Notes under the pieces: model-generated
Databases searched by the model: none
The model's input: the letters and a program-made list of their open reading frames with translations, nothing else
What the model was told of the DNA's origin: nothing
Made by a program: the position numbers and the translations under genes
Shown here: positions 7,569 through 16,379 of the stretch, one piece after another
How the letters are laid out: each line of letters opens with the position of its first letter
Position numbering within the stretch: the stretch's first letter is position 1
Assembly: GCA_026400815.1 (NCBI GenBank)
Contig: JAPLOI010000070.1
Span: forward strand, 1-64,000
DNA: 64,000 nucleotides
Direction: 5' to 3'
DNA from: Alphaproteobacteria bacterium
GTDB lineage: Bacteria; Pseudomonadota; Alphaproteobacteria; Acetobacterales; Acetobacteraceae

Positions 7569-8731
7569 CGGAAGCCTGGCCCGTCCTCGGCCGCAAGCTC
7601 CGCCTCGCCGTCCTCGGCGGCGGCCCGGGCAGCTTCATCGGCCCGATCCACCGCGCCGCCGCCCGCCTTGATGACCGCTTCGAGATCACCGCCGGCGTGC
7701 TCTCGTCCGACCCCACCCGCAACGCCGACGGCGCCGCTGCCCTCGGCATCCGCGCCTACCCAACCCTCGAAGCCCTCGTCGACGGTGAGAAGAACCTCGA
7801 CGCCGTCGCGATCATGACCCCCAACCACCGCCACCACGCCGAATGCCTCACCGCCATCGCCGCCGGCCTGCACGTGATCTGCGACAAGCCCATCACCAAC
7901 ACCGTCGCCGAAGCACGGGAAATCGCCACCGCCGTCGGCCGCACCATGACGGTGTTCTGCCTCACCCACGCCTACGCCGCCTACCCGATGATCCGCCAGG
8001 CCCGCGCCATGGTCGCCACCGGCGTGATCGGCCCGGTGCGCGCCGTGCAGGTGGAATACCTCCAGGCCGGCATGTCCGTCGCCGTGGAGCAAGGCCCGCG
8101 CACCCGCAAGCTCGATTGGAAACTCGATCCCGACCGCTCCGGCCCCTCGCTGGTGCTGGGCGACATCGGCACCCACGCCTTCCACCTCGCCCGCTTCGTC
8201 TCCGGCCTGAAGCTGGTGGGCCTCTCCGCCGATCTCGGCGCCATCGTGCCCGGCCGCACGGTGGACGATTACGGCGCAATGTTCCTGCGCTTCGAAGGCG
8301 GCGTGCCCGGCACGTTGCTGTGCAGCCAGGCGCTCGCCGGCACGGAGAACGCCATCACGCTGCGCGTCTTCGGCGAAAAGGGCCACCTGGAATGGCGGCA
8401 TGAGACCAGCAACTACCTCACCCTCGCCCTGCAGGGAAAACCGCTCCAGCGCCTCGCCCGCGGCGATGCCGACCTGCTGCCCCCGGCCGCCCGCCTGGTC
8501 CGCATCGCCCGCGGCCACCCCGAAGGCCTCACCGAAGCCTTCGCCAATTTGTATCGAGACGTTTCGGAACTTGTAGCGGCCCGCCTCACGTCCCATCCTG
8601 TCGATCCCTTGGCGCTGGATTTCCCGACCGCCGAGGATGGGCTGGAGGGCATGATGTTCGTGCAGGCCGCGATCCGCTCGCGTGAGGAAGGGGGCATCTT
8701 CGTGCCCTTGAATGAGGGCGCCGCCGGTTAG
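7565..8731 (+). CDS. Gfo/Idh/MocA-family oxidoreductase
   Basis: A 388-residue NAD(P)-dependent dehydrogenase starting with GTG inside the previous stop. The N-terminal Rossmann motif is AVLGGGPGSFIG. Later come VAIMTPNHRHHAE, the hallmark ICDKPITN (EKP-like motif with the catalytic Lys), and a C-terminal alpha/beta domain with LGDIGTHAFHLARF, whose Asp/His are usual catalytic positions. Members oxidise sugars, inositols or their derivatives. The substrate is not deducible here. It is the second gene of the 6798-10302 unit. Confidence 0.88.
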   Translation: MTEAWPVLGRKLRLAVLGGGPGSFIGPIHRAAARLDDRFEITAGVLSSDPTRNADGAAALGIRAYPTLEALVDGEKNLDAVAIMTPNHRHHAECLTAIAAGLHVICDKPITNTVAEAREIATAVGRTMTVFCLTHAYAAYPMIRQARAMVATGVIGPVRAVQVEYLQAGMSVAVEQGPRTRKLDWKLDPDRSGPSLVLGDIGTHAFHLARFVSGLKLVGLSADLGAIVPGRTVDDYGAMFLRFEGGVPGTLLCSQALAGTENAITLRVFGEKGHLEWRHETSNYLTLALQGKPLQRLARGDADLLPPAARLVRIARGHPEGLTEAFANLYRDVSELVAARLTSHPVDPLALDFPTAEDGLEGMMFVQAAIRSREEGGIFVPLNEGAAG

Positions 8732-8739
8732 CCCACGCC

Positions 8740-10302
8740 ATGAGTCCCCGTCTCACCCGCCGTGCCGTCCTCGGCACCGCACTTGCAGCCCCCGCTCTGG
8801 CGACCGACCTGCGCGCCAGCACGCTGCGCTTCGTGCCGCATCAGGGGTTGGGCTGGCTCGATCCCAGCTGGTGGCCGTTCATCGAAACGCGCAACCACAG
8901 CTGGATGGTCTACGACACGCTCTATGGCCTGGATGCCAACGGCATCGCCCAGCCGCAGATGGCCGAAGGCCACACCAAGGAAGACGACGGCCGCATCTGG
9001 CGCATCCGCCTGCGCGAAGGCCTGATGTTCCACGACGGCACGCCGGTGCGCGCCCAGGATTGCGTGGCCAGCATCACGCGTTGGGGCACCCATGCGATGA
9101 TGGGCCAGAGCCTCCTGCGCGCCACCGCCTCGCTGTCGGCGCCCGACGACCGCACCATCCTGTTCCGCCTGACCGAACGCTTCCCGCTGCTGCCAGAGGC
9201 GCTGGGCGACCGCACCATGCAGCTCTGCGCCATCATGCCCGCCCGCCTCGCCGAGCATTCCGATGCCAGGGTGGTGGATGAGGTGGTGGGCAGCGGCCCG
9301 TACCGCTTCCTGGCCGACGAGTACCAGCCCTGGCGCCGTGCCGCCTATGCTTGCCACACGCAATACCAGCCTCGCCCCTCCGGCACGCCCTCCTTCCTCG
9401 CCGGCCCCAAGGTCGCGCAGTTCGAACGGGTGGAATGGATCGCGATGCCCGAGCCCGGCGCGGCCCTTGCCGCCTTGCAAGACGGCACGGTGGATTGGTG
9501 GGAGGCGCCGCCACCCGGCCACCATGCCGCCATCGCCGCCAACCCGCGCCTGGCCCTGAAGGTGCACGACGCCGCCGGCTGCATGGCCACGCTGCGCATG
9601 AACCACCTGACCGACCCGTTCGACGACCCGCGGGTGCGGCGCGCGGTACGCAGCGCGGTGGACCAGGCCGGTTTCATGGCCGCGGCCACCAGCGCGCCGG
9701 AGCATCGCCGGACCGAGGTGGGCTTCTTCTGCCCCGCCTCGCCCATGGCGCAGCCTGCCACCACCAAGCCGGACGAGGCGGCATCACGCGCTGCCTTGCA
9801 GGCCGCAGGCTATCGCGGCGAGCTCGTGGTGGCGCTGGTGATCGCCGACCTCGCGGAACCGCGCGCCCTGGCGCTGGTGGGGGCGGAGATGCTGAAGCGT
9901 ATCGGCCTCAACGTGCAGGTGGAGTTCGTGCCGGTGCGCAACCTGGTGGCCCGGCTGCTCCGCACCCAGCCGGCCGGGGCCGGCGGCTGGAGCGTGGTGA
10001 TCGGCTACTGGCCCGGCCATGATTTCTGGCACCCCGGCATGCACCGCTACCTGCGCGCCACCGGCCGGGAGGCGGAGGTGGGCTGGCCCAGCAGCGAGGG
10101 GCTGGAGGCGCTGCGCCGCGCCTGGCTTGCCACGCCCGACCCGGCGCAACGCCGCCTGATCGCCGCCGACGCCCAGACCCAGGCGCTGGAGGACCTGCCC
10201 TACATCCCGCTGGGCCAATGGCTGCGGCCGACGGCCTATGCCGCCGGCCTCACCGGGATGCTGGAGGGGTTCCCGCTGTTCTGGAACCTCCGGCGCGGCT
10301 GA
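8740..10302 (+). CDS. ABC transporter substrate-binding protein, family 5
   Basis: A 520-residue periplasmic binding protein of the oligopeptide/nickel (SBP_bac_5) family. The N-terminus has a Tat-like signal (LTRRAVLGTALAAPAL) followed by the mature DLRASTLRFVP start. Family motifs include MVYDTLYGLDANG, QPQMAEGHT, WRIRLREGLMFHDGTPV and DDPRVRRAVRSAVD. No permease or ATPase genes of this transporter are adjacent, so it either works with a remote transporter or is an orphan receptor. It follows the Gfo-type dehydrogenase by 8 bases and probably captures the substrate of that pathway. Confidence 0.88.
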   Translation: MSPRLTRRAVLGTALAAPALATDLRASTLRFVPHQGLGWLDPSWWPFIETRNHSWMVYDTLYGLDANGIAQPQMAEGHTKEDDGRIWRIRLREGLMFHDGTPVRAQDCVASITRWGTHAMMGQSLLRATASLSAPDDRTILFRLTERFPLLPEALGDRTMQLCAIMPARLAEHSDARVVDEVVGSGPYRFLADEYQPWRRAAYACHTQYQPRPSGTPSFLAGPKVAQFERVEWIAMPEPGAALAALQDGTVDWWEAPPPGHHAAIAANPRLALKVHDAAGCMATLRMNHLTDPFDDPRVRRAVRSAVDQAGFMAAATSAPEHRRTEVGFFCPASPMAQPATTKPDEAASRAALQAAGYRGELVVALVIADLAEPRALALVGAEMLKRIGLNVQVEFVPVRNLVARLLRTQPAGAGGWSVVIGYWPGHDFWHPGMHRYLRATGREAEVGWPSSEGLEALRRAWLATPDPAQRRLIAADAQTQALEDLPYIPLGQWLRPTAYAAGLTGMLEGFPLFWNLRRG

Positions 10303-10314
10303 AACCCGCGACGT

Positions 10315-11070
10315 TCAGGCGCGGATCGTGAAGCCGCCGTCGCAGGGGATGGCGGCGCCGGTCACGAAGTTGCTGGCCTGGGAGGCCAGGAACACTGCGA
10401 TACCGGAAAGGTCGTTCGGCTCGCCCCAGCGGCCGGCCGGAGTGCGGGCCAGTACGCTCTCGTTCAGCCCCGGCACCTGGTCGCGCGCCGCACTGGTCAG
10501 TTCGGTGTCGATCCAGCCCGGCAGGACCGCATTGGCCTGGATGTTGTCCTTCGCCCAGGCGGTGGCGCAGACGCGGGTGAACTGCACGATGGCGCCCTTG
10601 CTGGCGGCATAGGGCCCGGCATGCGGCGCGCCCATCAGCGTCATCACCGAGCCGATATTGATGATCTTGCCGCCGCCGGCCTTGAGGAATTCGGGATAGA
10701 CCGCCTGGCTCAGCAGGAAGGCGCTGGTCATGTTGGTGTCCATCACGCGGTGCCACTCCTCCTCGGTGTGGTCCTGCGGGAACTTGCGCACCGCGATGCC
10801 GGCGTTGTTGATGAGGATGTCCAGCCGGCCATGCCTGGCCACCGTCTGGGCGACGAGATCCAGGCATTGCGCCTTCTTGGTCACGTCGGCGGAGATGAAG
10901 CTGGCGCGTTCGCCGAGCGCCTTTGCGGCGGCCTCGCCCTTGGCCTTGTTCCGGCCGGAGAGCACCACGGTGGCACCGGCATTGTAGAGCCCGGTGGCCA
11001 TGCCAAGGCCAATGCCGCCATTGCCGCCGGTAACGATGGCCACGCGGCCGGTGAGATCGAAGGGATTCAT
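10315..11070 (-). CDS. SDR-family oxidoreductase (gluconate/deoxygluconate dehydrogenase-like)
   Basis: A 251-residue classical SDR. The cofactor motif is TGGNGGIGLGMA (residues 13-24), NNAG occurs as LINNAGIAV, and the catalytic set is Ser in IGSVMTLMG and YAASKGA. The end is IPCDGGFTIRA. Overall it resembles 2-deoxygluconate 3-dehydrogenase and gluconate 5-dehydrogenase. It lies 28 bases after the M81 peptidase gene on the same strand, so the two are probably co-transcribed. It converges on the solute-binding protein gene with only 12 bases between stops. Confidence 0.87.
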   Translation of the reverse strand: MNPFDLTGRVAIVTGGNGGIGLGMATGLYNAGATVVLSGRNKAKGEAAAKALGERASFISADVTKKAQCLDLVAQTVARHGRLDILINNAGIAVRKFPQDHTEEEWHRVMDTNMTSAFLLSQAVYPEFLKAGGGKIINIGSVMTLMGAPHAGPYAASKGAIVQFTRVCATAWAKDNIQANAVLPGWIDTELTSAARDQVPGLNESVLARTPAGRWGEPNDLSGIAVFLASQASNFVTGAAIPCDGGFTIRA

Positions 11071-11098
11071 CGGGAAGCTCCCTGTTGGTTTCTTGTGA

Positions 11099-12595
11099 TT
11101 ACGAAACGCGGTTGGACATCGGCCGCAGGCGCAGGCCCGGCCGCAGGTTCTTGAACGGCAGCTCCGCCGGGTCCGCCACCGCCGGGCCCGGCGCGGCGCC
11201 CACCAGCACTGCCTCGGCGATTGGCTGGTAGTCGGCCCGGAAATGCACCGAAGACTTCAGCACCAGGATTTTGCATTCGCTGGGCTCAATGCCGACATGG
11301 CGCACCAGGGACTGATCCAGCGCCTGCATCTTGCGGGAGACCACGATCACCTTCACCCCGCCGGCCTCGATCAGCGCGGAGGGACCGAGATCGGCATAGT
11401 TGCCCTTGGCCATCGGGCCGGTGCCGACGAACTTGCCATCCGTCAGCTTCAGCACGCGGGCCGAAACCGCGATCGGCACGCCATCGGACTTGCCGCCGAG
11501 GGAGAGCGCCACCGTGGCACCCTCGCCGGCGGCGTGGCAGGCGGCGGCACTTTCGTCGTCGTTGATCAGCGCCAGCAGCGCGCCCTCGGCCTTCTGGCGG
11601 ATCAGCTCCGCGAGCATGCCGGTGGTGTCGCCATGGCCGCCGGCGCCGGGGTTGTCCTGCGTGTCGGCAATGACGATGGGCTTCGTGGCACCGCGGCTGA
11701 GCTTGATGGCTTCCGCCACCGCTTCCTCCGCCGGCAGCACGGCGCCGGCGAAGCTGGCCTCGCGGGTGTCGATGAAGGATTTCAGCGCATCGGCGGCGGC
11801 ATCGGCTTGCGCCTGCGTTTCGGCATAGGCGGCCAGGGCCACGCCGCAATCCTTGAAGTCGGCATAGGGGAAGCCAAAGCAGAACGCGACCTCCGCCACG
11901 CCCTTGGCCTCGTTCAGTCGGGCGCGTTCCTCCAGCACCGGGGACATCGGGGCGACCATGGTGCACTGCATCGGCAGGGCGATGAAGAAATCCACCTGGC
12001 GGAACGCCTTCGCCCAGGGCGTGCCGCGCTTGATGCGCTCCACCAGCAGCGTCATCGCCTGGTCGCCGGCCGCGCGCATGTCCACGTGCGGGTAGGTCCG
12101 GAACGGCACCAGCGCGTCGCAGCGATCGACCATTTCGGCGGTGAGGTTGCAGTGCGGATCAAGCGAGATCGTCACCGGCAGGTCGCCGACGATGGCGCGC
12201 ACGCGGCGCAGGATCTCGCCTTCCATGTCCGGGAAGCTGTCTGCCACTGCCGCGCCGTGGAGATCCAGGTAGATGCCGTCCAGCGGCCCTTTGTCCAGCG
12301 CGTTGGAGAGTTCGGCGAGCATCAGCGCGGTGATGCGCTCGAATGCCTCATCCTGCACCGGGCCGGCGGGGTTGGCGAAGCACCAGGCGAGCGGCACCAG
12401 GTCGATGTTGCCGATCGCCTCGGCCCGCTCGATGGCACCGGCGATCGGCACAGAGGTGCCCTTCACCGCGGCGAAGATCGGCTGGCCGACCGTGAGCTTG
12501 GGGAAGCCGCCGGGCTGCACGAAATCGATGTAGCGCGTGGGGCGCGGGGCGAAGGAGTGGCTTTCGTGCATGAAGCCGCCGACGGCGATGCGCAT
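11099..12595 (-). CDS. M81-family metallopeptidase (MlrC-like)
   Basis: A 498-residue protein of the MlrC (microcystin-degradation) family of zinc peptidases. It has the N-terminal IAVGGFMHESHSF with candidate metal ligands, IYLDLHGAAV (Asp-x-His), ISLDPHCNLT and a C-terminal MlrC domain with DTQDNPGAGGHGDTTGM. The ATG at 12595 is chosen because it begins the conserved block and is preceded by GGAG; upstream in-frame starts would overlap the opposite-strand deacetylase gene. Outside sphingomonads these proteins are not tied to microcystin, and the natural substrate is unknown. The 124-base gap to the divergent deacetylase must hold both promoters. Confidence 0.88.
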   Translation of the reverse strand: MRIAVGGFMHESHSFAPRPTRYIDFVQPGGFPKLTVGQPIFAAVKGTSVPIAGAIERAEAIGNIDLVPLAWCFANPAGPVQDEAFERITALMLAELSNALDKGPLDGIYLDLHGAAVADSFPDMEGEILRRVRAIVGDLPVTISLDPHCNLTAEMVDRCDALVPFRTYPHVDMRAAGDQAMTLLVERIKRGTPWAKAFRQVDFFIALPMQCTMVAPMSPVLEERARLNEAKGVAEVAFCFGFPYADFKDCGVALAAYAETQAQADAAADALKSFIDTREASFAGAVLPAEEAVAEAIKLSRGATKPIVIADTQDNPGAGGHGDTTGMLAELIRQKAEGALLALINDDESAAACHAAGEGATVALSLGGKSDGVPIAVSARVLKLTDGKFVGTGPMAKGNYADLGPSALIEAGGVKVIVVSRKMQALDQSLVRHVGIEPSECKILVLKSSVHFRADYQPIAEAVLVGAAPGPAVADPAELPFKNLRPGLRLRPMSNRVS

Positions 12596-12719
12596 GGGGG
12601 ATCGGACTCCGGACAGATGGGCGCGGGATGGTCGGGCCTCCCGCCCCTGCTGACAAGAGCGCGCGATTGACGCCGCTTGATGGGCCGGCAACAAACGCGG
12701 TGAGCATGGAGGGCATGGG

Positions 12720-13748
12720 ATGAAGGCGTTCTGGAACCCGCTGGAACTGGCGCACGACCCGCAGTTCTTCCTGCAGCGCGGTATCGTGAAGCGCAACTTC
12801 GAGGTGCCCGGGCGGGCCGAGGCGCTGCTGGCCGCGTGCCGGGCGATGGGGCTGGAGATCGCCGATCCCGGCCCGGCCGACCTGGCCGCCATCGGCACCG
12901 TGCATCCGCCCGACTACATCGAATACCTGCGCGATGGCTGGCAGGCATGGGAGGCGATGGCGGATCACGGCGATGAAATGGTGGCCAACGTGCATCCCTC
13001 GCCGGAGATGCTGGCCAACGGGGCGAAGCGCTCCGGCACCATCGTGGGCCAGGTGGGCTGGTATCATGCCGACACCAACCCGACCTGCCGGGAGACCTGG
13101 GTTTCGGCCGAGGCGGCCGCCGCCTGCGCCATCGCGGCGGCGGATGAGGCGGCGGCCGGGCGGCATGCCTATGCGCTGGCCCGCCCGCCCGGCCACCACG
13201 CCTATGCCGCACGGGCCGGCGGGCATTGCTACCTGAACAACGCCGCAATTGCCGCCGAGCGGCTGCGCCGGGGCGGGGCTGCACGGGTGGCGATTTTGGA
13301 TATCGACAGCCACCACGGCAACGGCACCCAGGGCATCTTCTGGGAGCGGGACGACGTGTTCTTCGCCTCCGTGCATGGCGACCCCAATGGCTACTACCCC
13401 TGGTATGTCGGCCATGCCGGGGAGCGCGGGGCCGGTGCGGGCGCCGGCTGCAACCTCAACATGCCGCTGGCGCGCGGCACCGGCGACGAGGCGTGGCTGG
13501 CGGCGATCGGCGCCGGGCTGCGCGAGATCCGGCGCCACGGGGCGGAGGCGCTGGTGATCAGCCTGGGCATGGATGCCAGCCGGGACGAGCCGCTGCACTT
13601 CCTCGATATCACCGATGACGGCTTCGCCCGCGCAGGCGAGGTGATCGCGGCCAGCGGCCTGCCCTGCGCCATCGTGCAGGAGGGCGGCTACAACCTCGAT
13701 GCGCTCGGCCGGCTGCTGCAGCGCTTCCTGGCCGGGCTCGGCGGCTGA
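12720..13748 (+). CDS. Histone deacetylase-family protein, acetylpolyamine amidohydrolase-like
   Basis: A 342-residue zinc amidohydrolase of the class II HDAC/AcuC/APAH fold. Signature segments are RPPGHHAY (active-site His pair), the metal-binding Asp-x-His in ILDIDSHHGNGTQ and the third ligand in LGMDASRDEP, ending with VQEGGYNLD. The N-terminus (MKAFWNPLELAHDP) is typical of bacterial acetylpolyamine amidohydrolases, which release acetate from acetylated polyamines or related amides. Divergent from the M81 peptidase gene. Confidence 0.88.
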   Translation: MKAFWNPLELAHDPQFFLQRGIVKRNFEVPGRAEALLAACRAMGLEIADPGPADLAAIGTVHPPDYIEYLRDGWQAWEAMADHGDEMVANVHPSPEMLANGAKRSGTIVGQVGWYHADTNPTCRETWVSAEAAAACAIAAADEAAAGRHAYALARPPGHHAYAARAGGHCYLNNAAIAAERLRRGGAARVAILDIDSHHGNGTQGIFWERDDVFFASVHGDPNGYYPWYVGHAGERGAGAGAGCNLNMPLARGTGDEAWLAAIGAGLREIRRHGAEALVISLGMDASRDEPLHFLDITDDGFARAGEVIAASGLPCAIVQEGGYNLDALGRLLQRFLAGLGG

Positions 13749-13816
13749 TCCTTCCCAGGAGGATTGGGCGCCGCACGCTGCTGCGCGCCGGCGCCGGGCT
13801 GCTGCTCGGTGGCTCC

Positions 13817-14623
13817 GTGCCAGCGGCGTATGGCTTCGCCATCGAGCCGGCCTGGCGGCTGGAGGTGGTGCGCTATGCGCTCACCCCGCCCGGCTGGCCG
13901 GCGGAGCTGAAACTGCGCATCGCGGTGCTGGCGGACCTGCATGTGGGCGAGCCCTTTATGGGCCTGTCGCGGATTGGCCGGATCGTGGACACGGCAAACG
14001 ATCTGCGCGCCGACCTCGCCGTGGTGTTGGGCGACTACCATGCCAGCCATCGCTTCATCACCCGCGTGGTGCTGCCGGAGGAGGCGTCCATGGCGCTGCG
14101 GCGGCTGCGAGCGCCGATGGGGCAATATGCGATCCTGGGCAATCACGACTACTGGAGCGGCGCGCAACTCTGGCGCCGCGCCATGCGGGATGCGGGGTTG
14201 CGGCTGCTGGAGAACCGGGCGGTGCGGCTGGGCGAGGGCGAGACGGCGTTCTGGCTGGGTGGCGTGGCCTCCATGCTGGCGATCCGGCTTGGCGGCGGCC
14301 GGTTCCATGGCCTGCACAACCTGCCCGGCATGCTTCACCAGGTGAAGGGCGATGCGCCACTGATCCTGCTGGCGCACGAGCCGGACATCTTCCCCACCGT
14401 GCCGGCGCGCGTGGCGCTGACACTGTGCGGCCACACCCATGGCGGGCAGGTGCGGCTGGCGGGATATTCGCCGGTGGTGCCGTCCAAATTCGGCAACCGC
14501 TACGCCTACGGGCACGTGGTGGAGGACGGGCGGCATATGATCGTGACCGGCGGGCTGGGCGTCAGCATGATGCCGGTGCGCCTGGGCGTGCCGCCGGAGG
14601 TGGTGCTGGTGGAGCTGGGCTGA
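13817..14623 (+). CDS. Metallophosphoesterase (YkuE-like), start uncertain
   Basis: A calcineurin-like phosphoesterase of about 268 residues. All blocks are present: VLADLHVG (Asp-x-His), VVLGDYH, the GNHDYW motif, LLAHEPD and CGHTHGGQVRL. GTG at 13817 is the first ordinary start in frame. The frame is open upstream: from a perfect AGGAGG at 13757-13762, ATT at 13763 would add IGRRTLLRAGAGLLLGGS, a plausible twin-arginine-like or membrane-anchor segment that relatives normally have. Thus the real start may be non-canonical, or an ATG may have been lost. Likely extracytoplasmic. Confidence 0.82.
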   Translation: MPAAYGFAIEPAWRLEVVRYALTPPGWPAELKLRIAVLADLHVGEPFMGLSRIGRIVDTANDLRADLAVVLGDYHASHRFITRVVLPEEASMALRRLRAPMGQYAILGNHDYWSGAQLWRRAMRDAGLRLLENRAVRLGEGETAFWLGGVASMLAIRLGGGRFHGLHNLPGMLHQVKGDAPLILLAHEPDIFPTVPARVALTLCGHTHGGQVRLAGYSPVVPSKFGNRYAYGHVVEDGRHMIVTGGLGVSMMPVRLGVPPEVVLVELG

Positions 14624-14706
14624 GGCGCGCCGGGCTGGCCGGTGGTGGCGCGCAAGAAAGAGTCTGCTCGTTGACGATCAGCATCTTGTGCTGCGACACT
14701 GTCCGC

Positions 14707-16212
14707 GTGACGATCGCCCGCATCCAGAGCTTCGCCTTCTCCGGCATCGAGGCCGTGCCCGTGGAGGTGCAGGTGCAGATCTCGCCCGGCGTGCCGGCCT
14801 TCCTGGTGGTGGGCCTGCCGGACAAGGCGGTGGGGGAGGCGCGCGAGCGGGTGCGCGCGGCGCTGACCGCCATGGGGCTCTCCTTGCCGCCGAAGCGCGT
14901 GCTGATCAACCTGGCCCCGGCCGACCTGCTGAAGGAAGGCAGCCATTTCGATCTGCCGATCGCGCTCGCCGTGCTGGCAGCGATGGACGTGCTGCCGCGC
15001 GAGGAGATGGGCGAGTTCGCCGCGGTGGGGGAGCTTTCGCTGGATGGCACGCTGAACCCGGTGGTGGGCGTTCTGCCGGCGGCGATGGCGGCGAATGCCC
15101 GGGAGCTGGGCCTGGTGTGCCCGGCGGCCCAGGGCGGCGAGGCGGCCTGGGCCGGCGCGCAGTTCCCGGTGCTGGCCGCGCCCGACCTGCTGGCGTTGGT
15201 GAACCATTTCCGCGGCACCCAGGTGCTCTCCCCGCCCGCCGCCGCCGGGCTGGCGGAGGGGCCGCCGCTGCCCGATCTCGCCGAGGTGCGCGGCATGGAG
15301 GCCAGCAAGCGCGCGCTGGAGATCGCCGCAGCCGGCGGGCACAATTTGCTGCTGATCGGCCCACCCGGCTCCGGCAAGTCCATGCTCGCCGCGCGGATGC
15401 CCGGCCTGCTGCCCGACCTCGCGCCGATGGAGGCGCTGGAGGTGAGCATGATCCATTCCGTGGCCGGCATGCTGGAGGGCGGGCGGCTGGTGATGCGCCC
15501 GCCGTACCGGGAGCCGCATCATTCCGCGAGCATGGCCGCACTCACCGGCGGCGGGCAGCGGGCCAAGCCCGGCGAGGTTTCCCTGGCGCATCGCGGCGTG
15601 TTGTTTCTCGATGAGCTGCCGGAGTTTCCGCGCGGCGCGCTGGAGGCGTTGCGCCAGCCGCTGGAGGCCGGGCGCACCACCGTCTCGCGCGCCGCGGCGC
15701 ATGTGACCTATCCCACGCGGTTCCAGCTGGTGGCGGCGATGAACCCGTGCCGCTGCGGCTACCTCGGCGATGCCGCGCGGGAGTGCGGCCGCGCGCCGCG
15801 CTGCGGGGAGGACTACCAGGGCAAGATCAGCGGCCCGCTGCTGGACCGCATCGACCTCACGGTGGAGGTGCAGCCCATCCCGCCCAGCGAACTCTCCCGC
15901 GCCCCACCCGGGGAGCCCAGCGCCGTGGTGGCCGCCCGCGTGGCGCGGGCGCGCCAAGCGCAGCGTGCGCGCTTCGGCGAAGGCGGGGCGGCCACCAACG
16001 CCGAGGCGGATGCGACGAAGTTCGAGCTGCAGGCCGAGGCGCGGGCCCTGGCCGAACAGGCGGCGGACCGGCTGCGGCTGTCGGCGCGCGGATATACCCG
16101 CACCCTGCGCGTGGCCCGCAGCATCGCCGACCTCGCCGGCGCCGCCACGATCCGCCGCCAGGACGTGGCCGAGGCGCTGGCCTTCCGGCACCGGATGCCG
16201 GGGCGGCGCTAG
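14707..16212 (+). CDS. comM: YifB/ComM-family Mg-chelatase-like AAA ATPase
   Basis: A 501-residue protein. The N-terminal ChlI/Lon-S5-like domain starts IARIQSFAFSGIEAVPVEV. The central AAA+ domain has Walker A GPPGSGKSM, then LFLDELPEF and MNPCRCGYLGD with Cys residues. The C-terminal Mg-chelatase helical domain ends in RVARSIADLAGA. ComM is a hexameric helicase that promotes branch migration during natural transformation; related YifB proteins are widespread without proven competence. The GTG at 14707 is used because the conserved N-terminus starts there. Length matches the family (about 500). Confidence 0.93.
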   Translation: MTIARIQSFAFSGIEAVPVEVQVQISPGVPAFLVVGLPDKAVGEARERVRAALTAMGLSLPPKRVLINLAPADLLKEGSHFDLPIALAVLAAMDVLPREEMGEFAAVGELSLDGTLNPVVGVLPAAMAANARELGLVCPAAQGGEAAWAGAQFPVLAAPDLLALVNHFRGTQVLSPPAAAGLAEGPPLPDLAEVRGMEASKRALEIAAAGGHNLLLIGPPGSGKSMLAARMPGLLPDLAPMEALEVSMIHSVAGMLEGGRLVMRPPYREPHHSASMAALTGGGQRAKPGEVSLAHRGVLFLDELPEFPRGALEALRQPLEAGRTTVSRAAAHVTYPTRFQLVAAMNPCRCGYLGDAARECGRAPRCGEDYQGKISGPLLDRIDLTVEVQPIPPSELSRAPPGEPSAVVAARVARARQAQRARFGEGGAATNAEADATKFELQAEARALAEQAADRLRLSARGYTRTLRVARSIADLAGAATIRRQDVAEALAFRHRMPGRR

Positions 16213-16379
16213 CTGCCGGCGATGTCGCCGCGGGTCAGGGCGGCGGTTTTATCGTTCCGCAAGAGATATCGGTCAAGCTTGCGTGGGCGTCCCGCAGCGC
16301 AGCACACGGTGCGCTGGTGCGGTGCGGGGGCGCTCCTGTATATGTCCGGCGCGGCACAAGGCGCCTTATGGAAGACAGT

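Noticed and set aside
11243-12670. 475-residue plus-strand frame
   Set aside because: Antisense to the conserved M81 peptidase; His/Gly-rich shadow composition.
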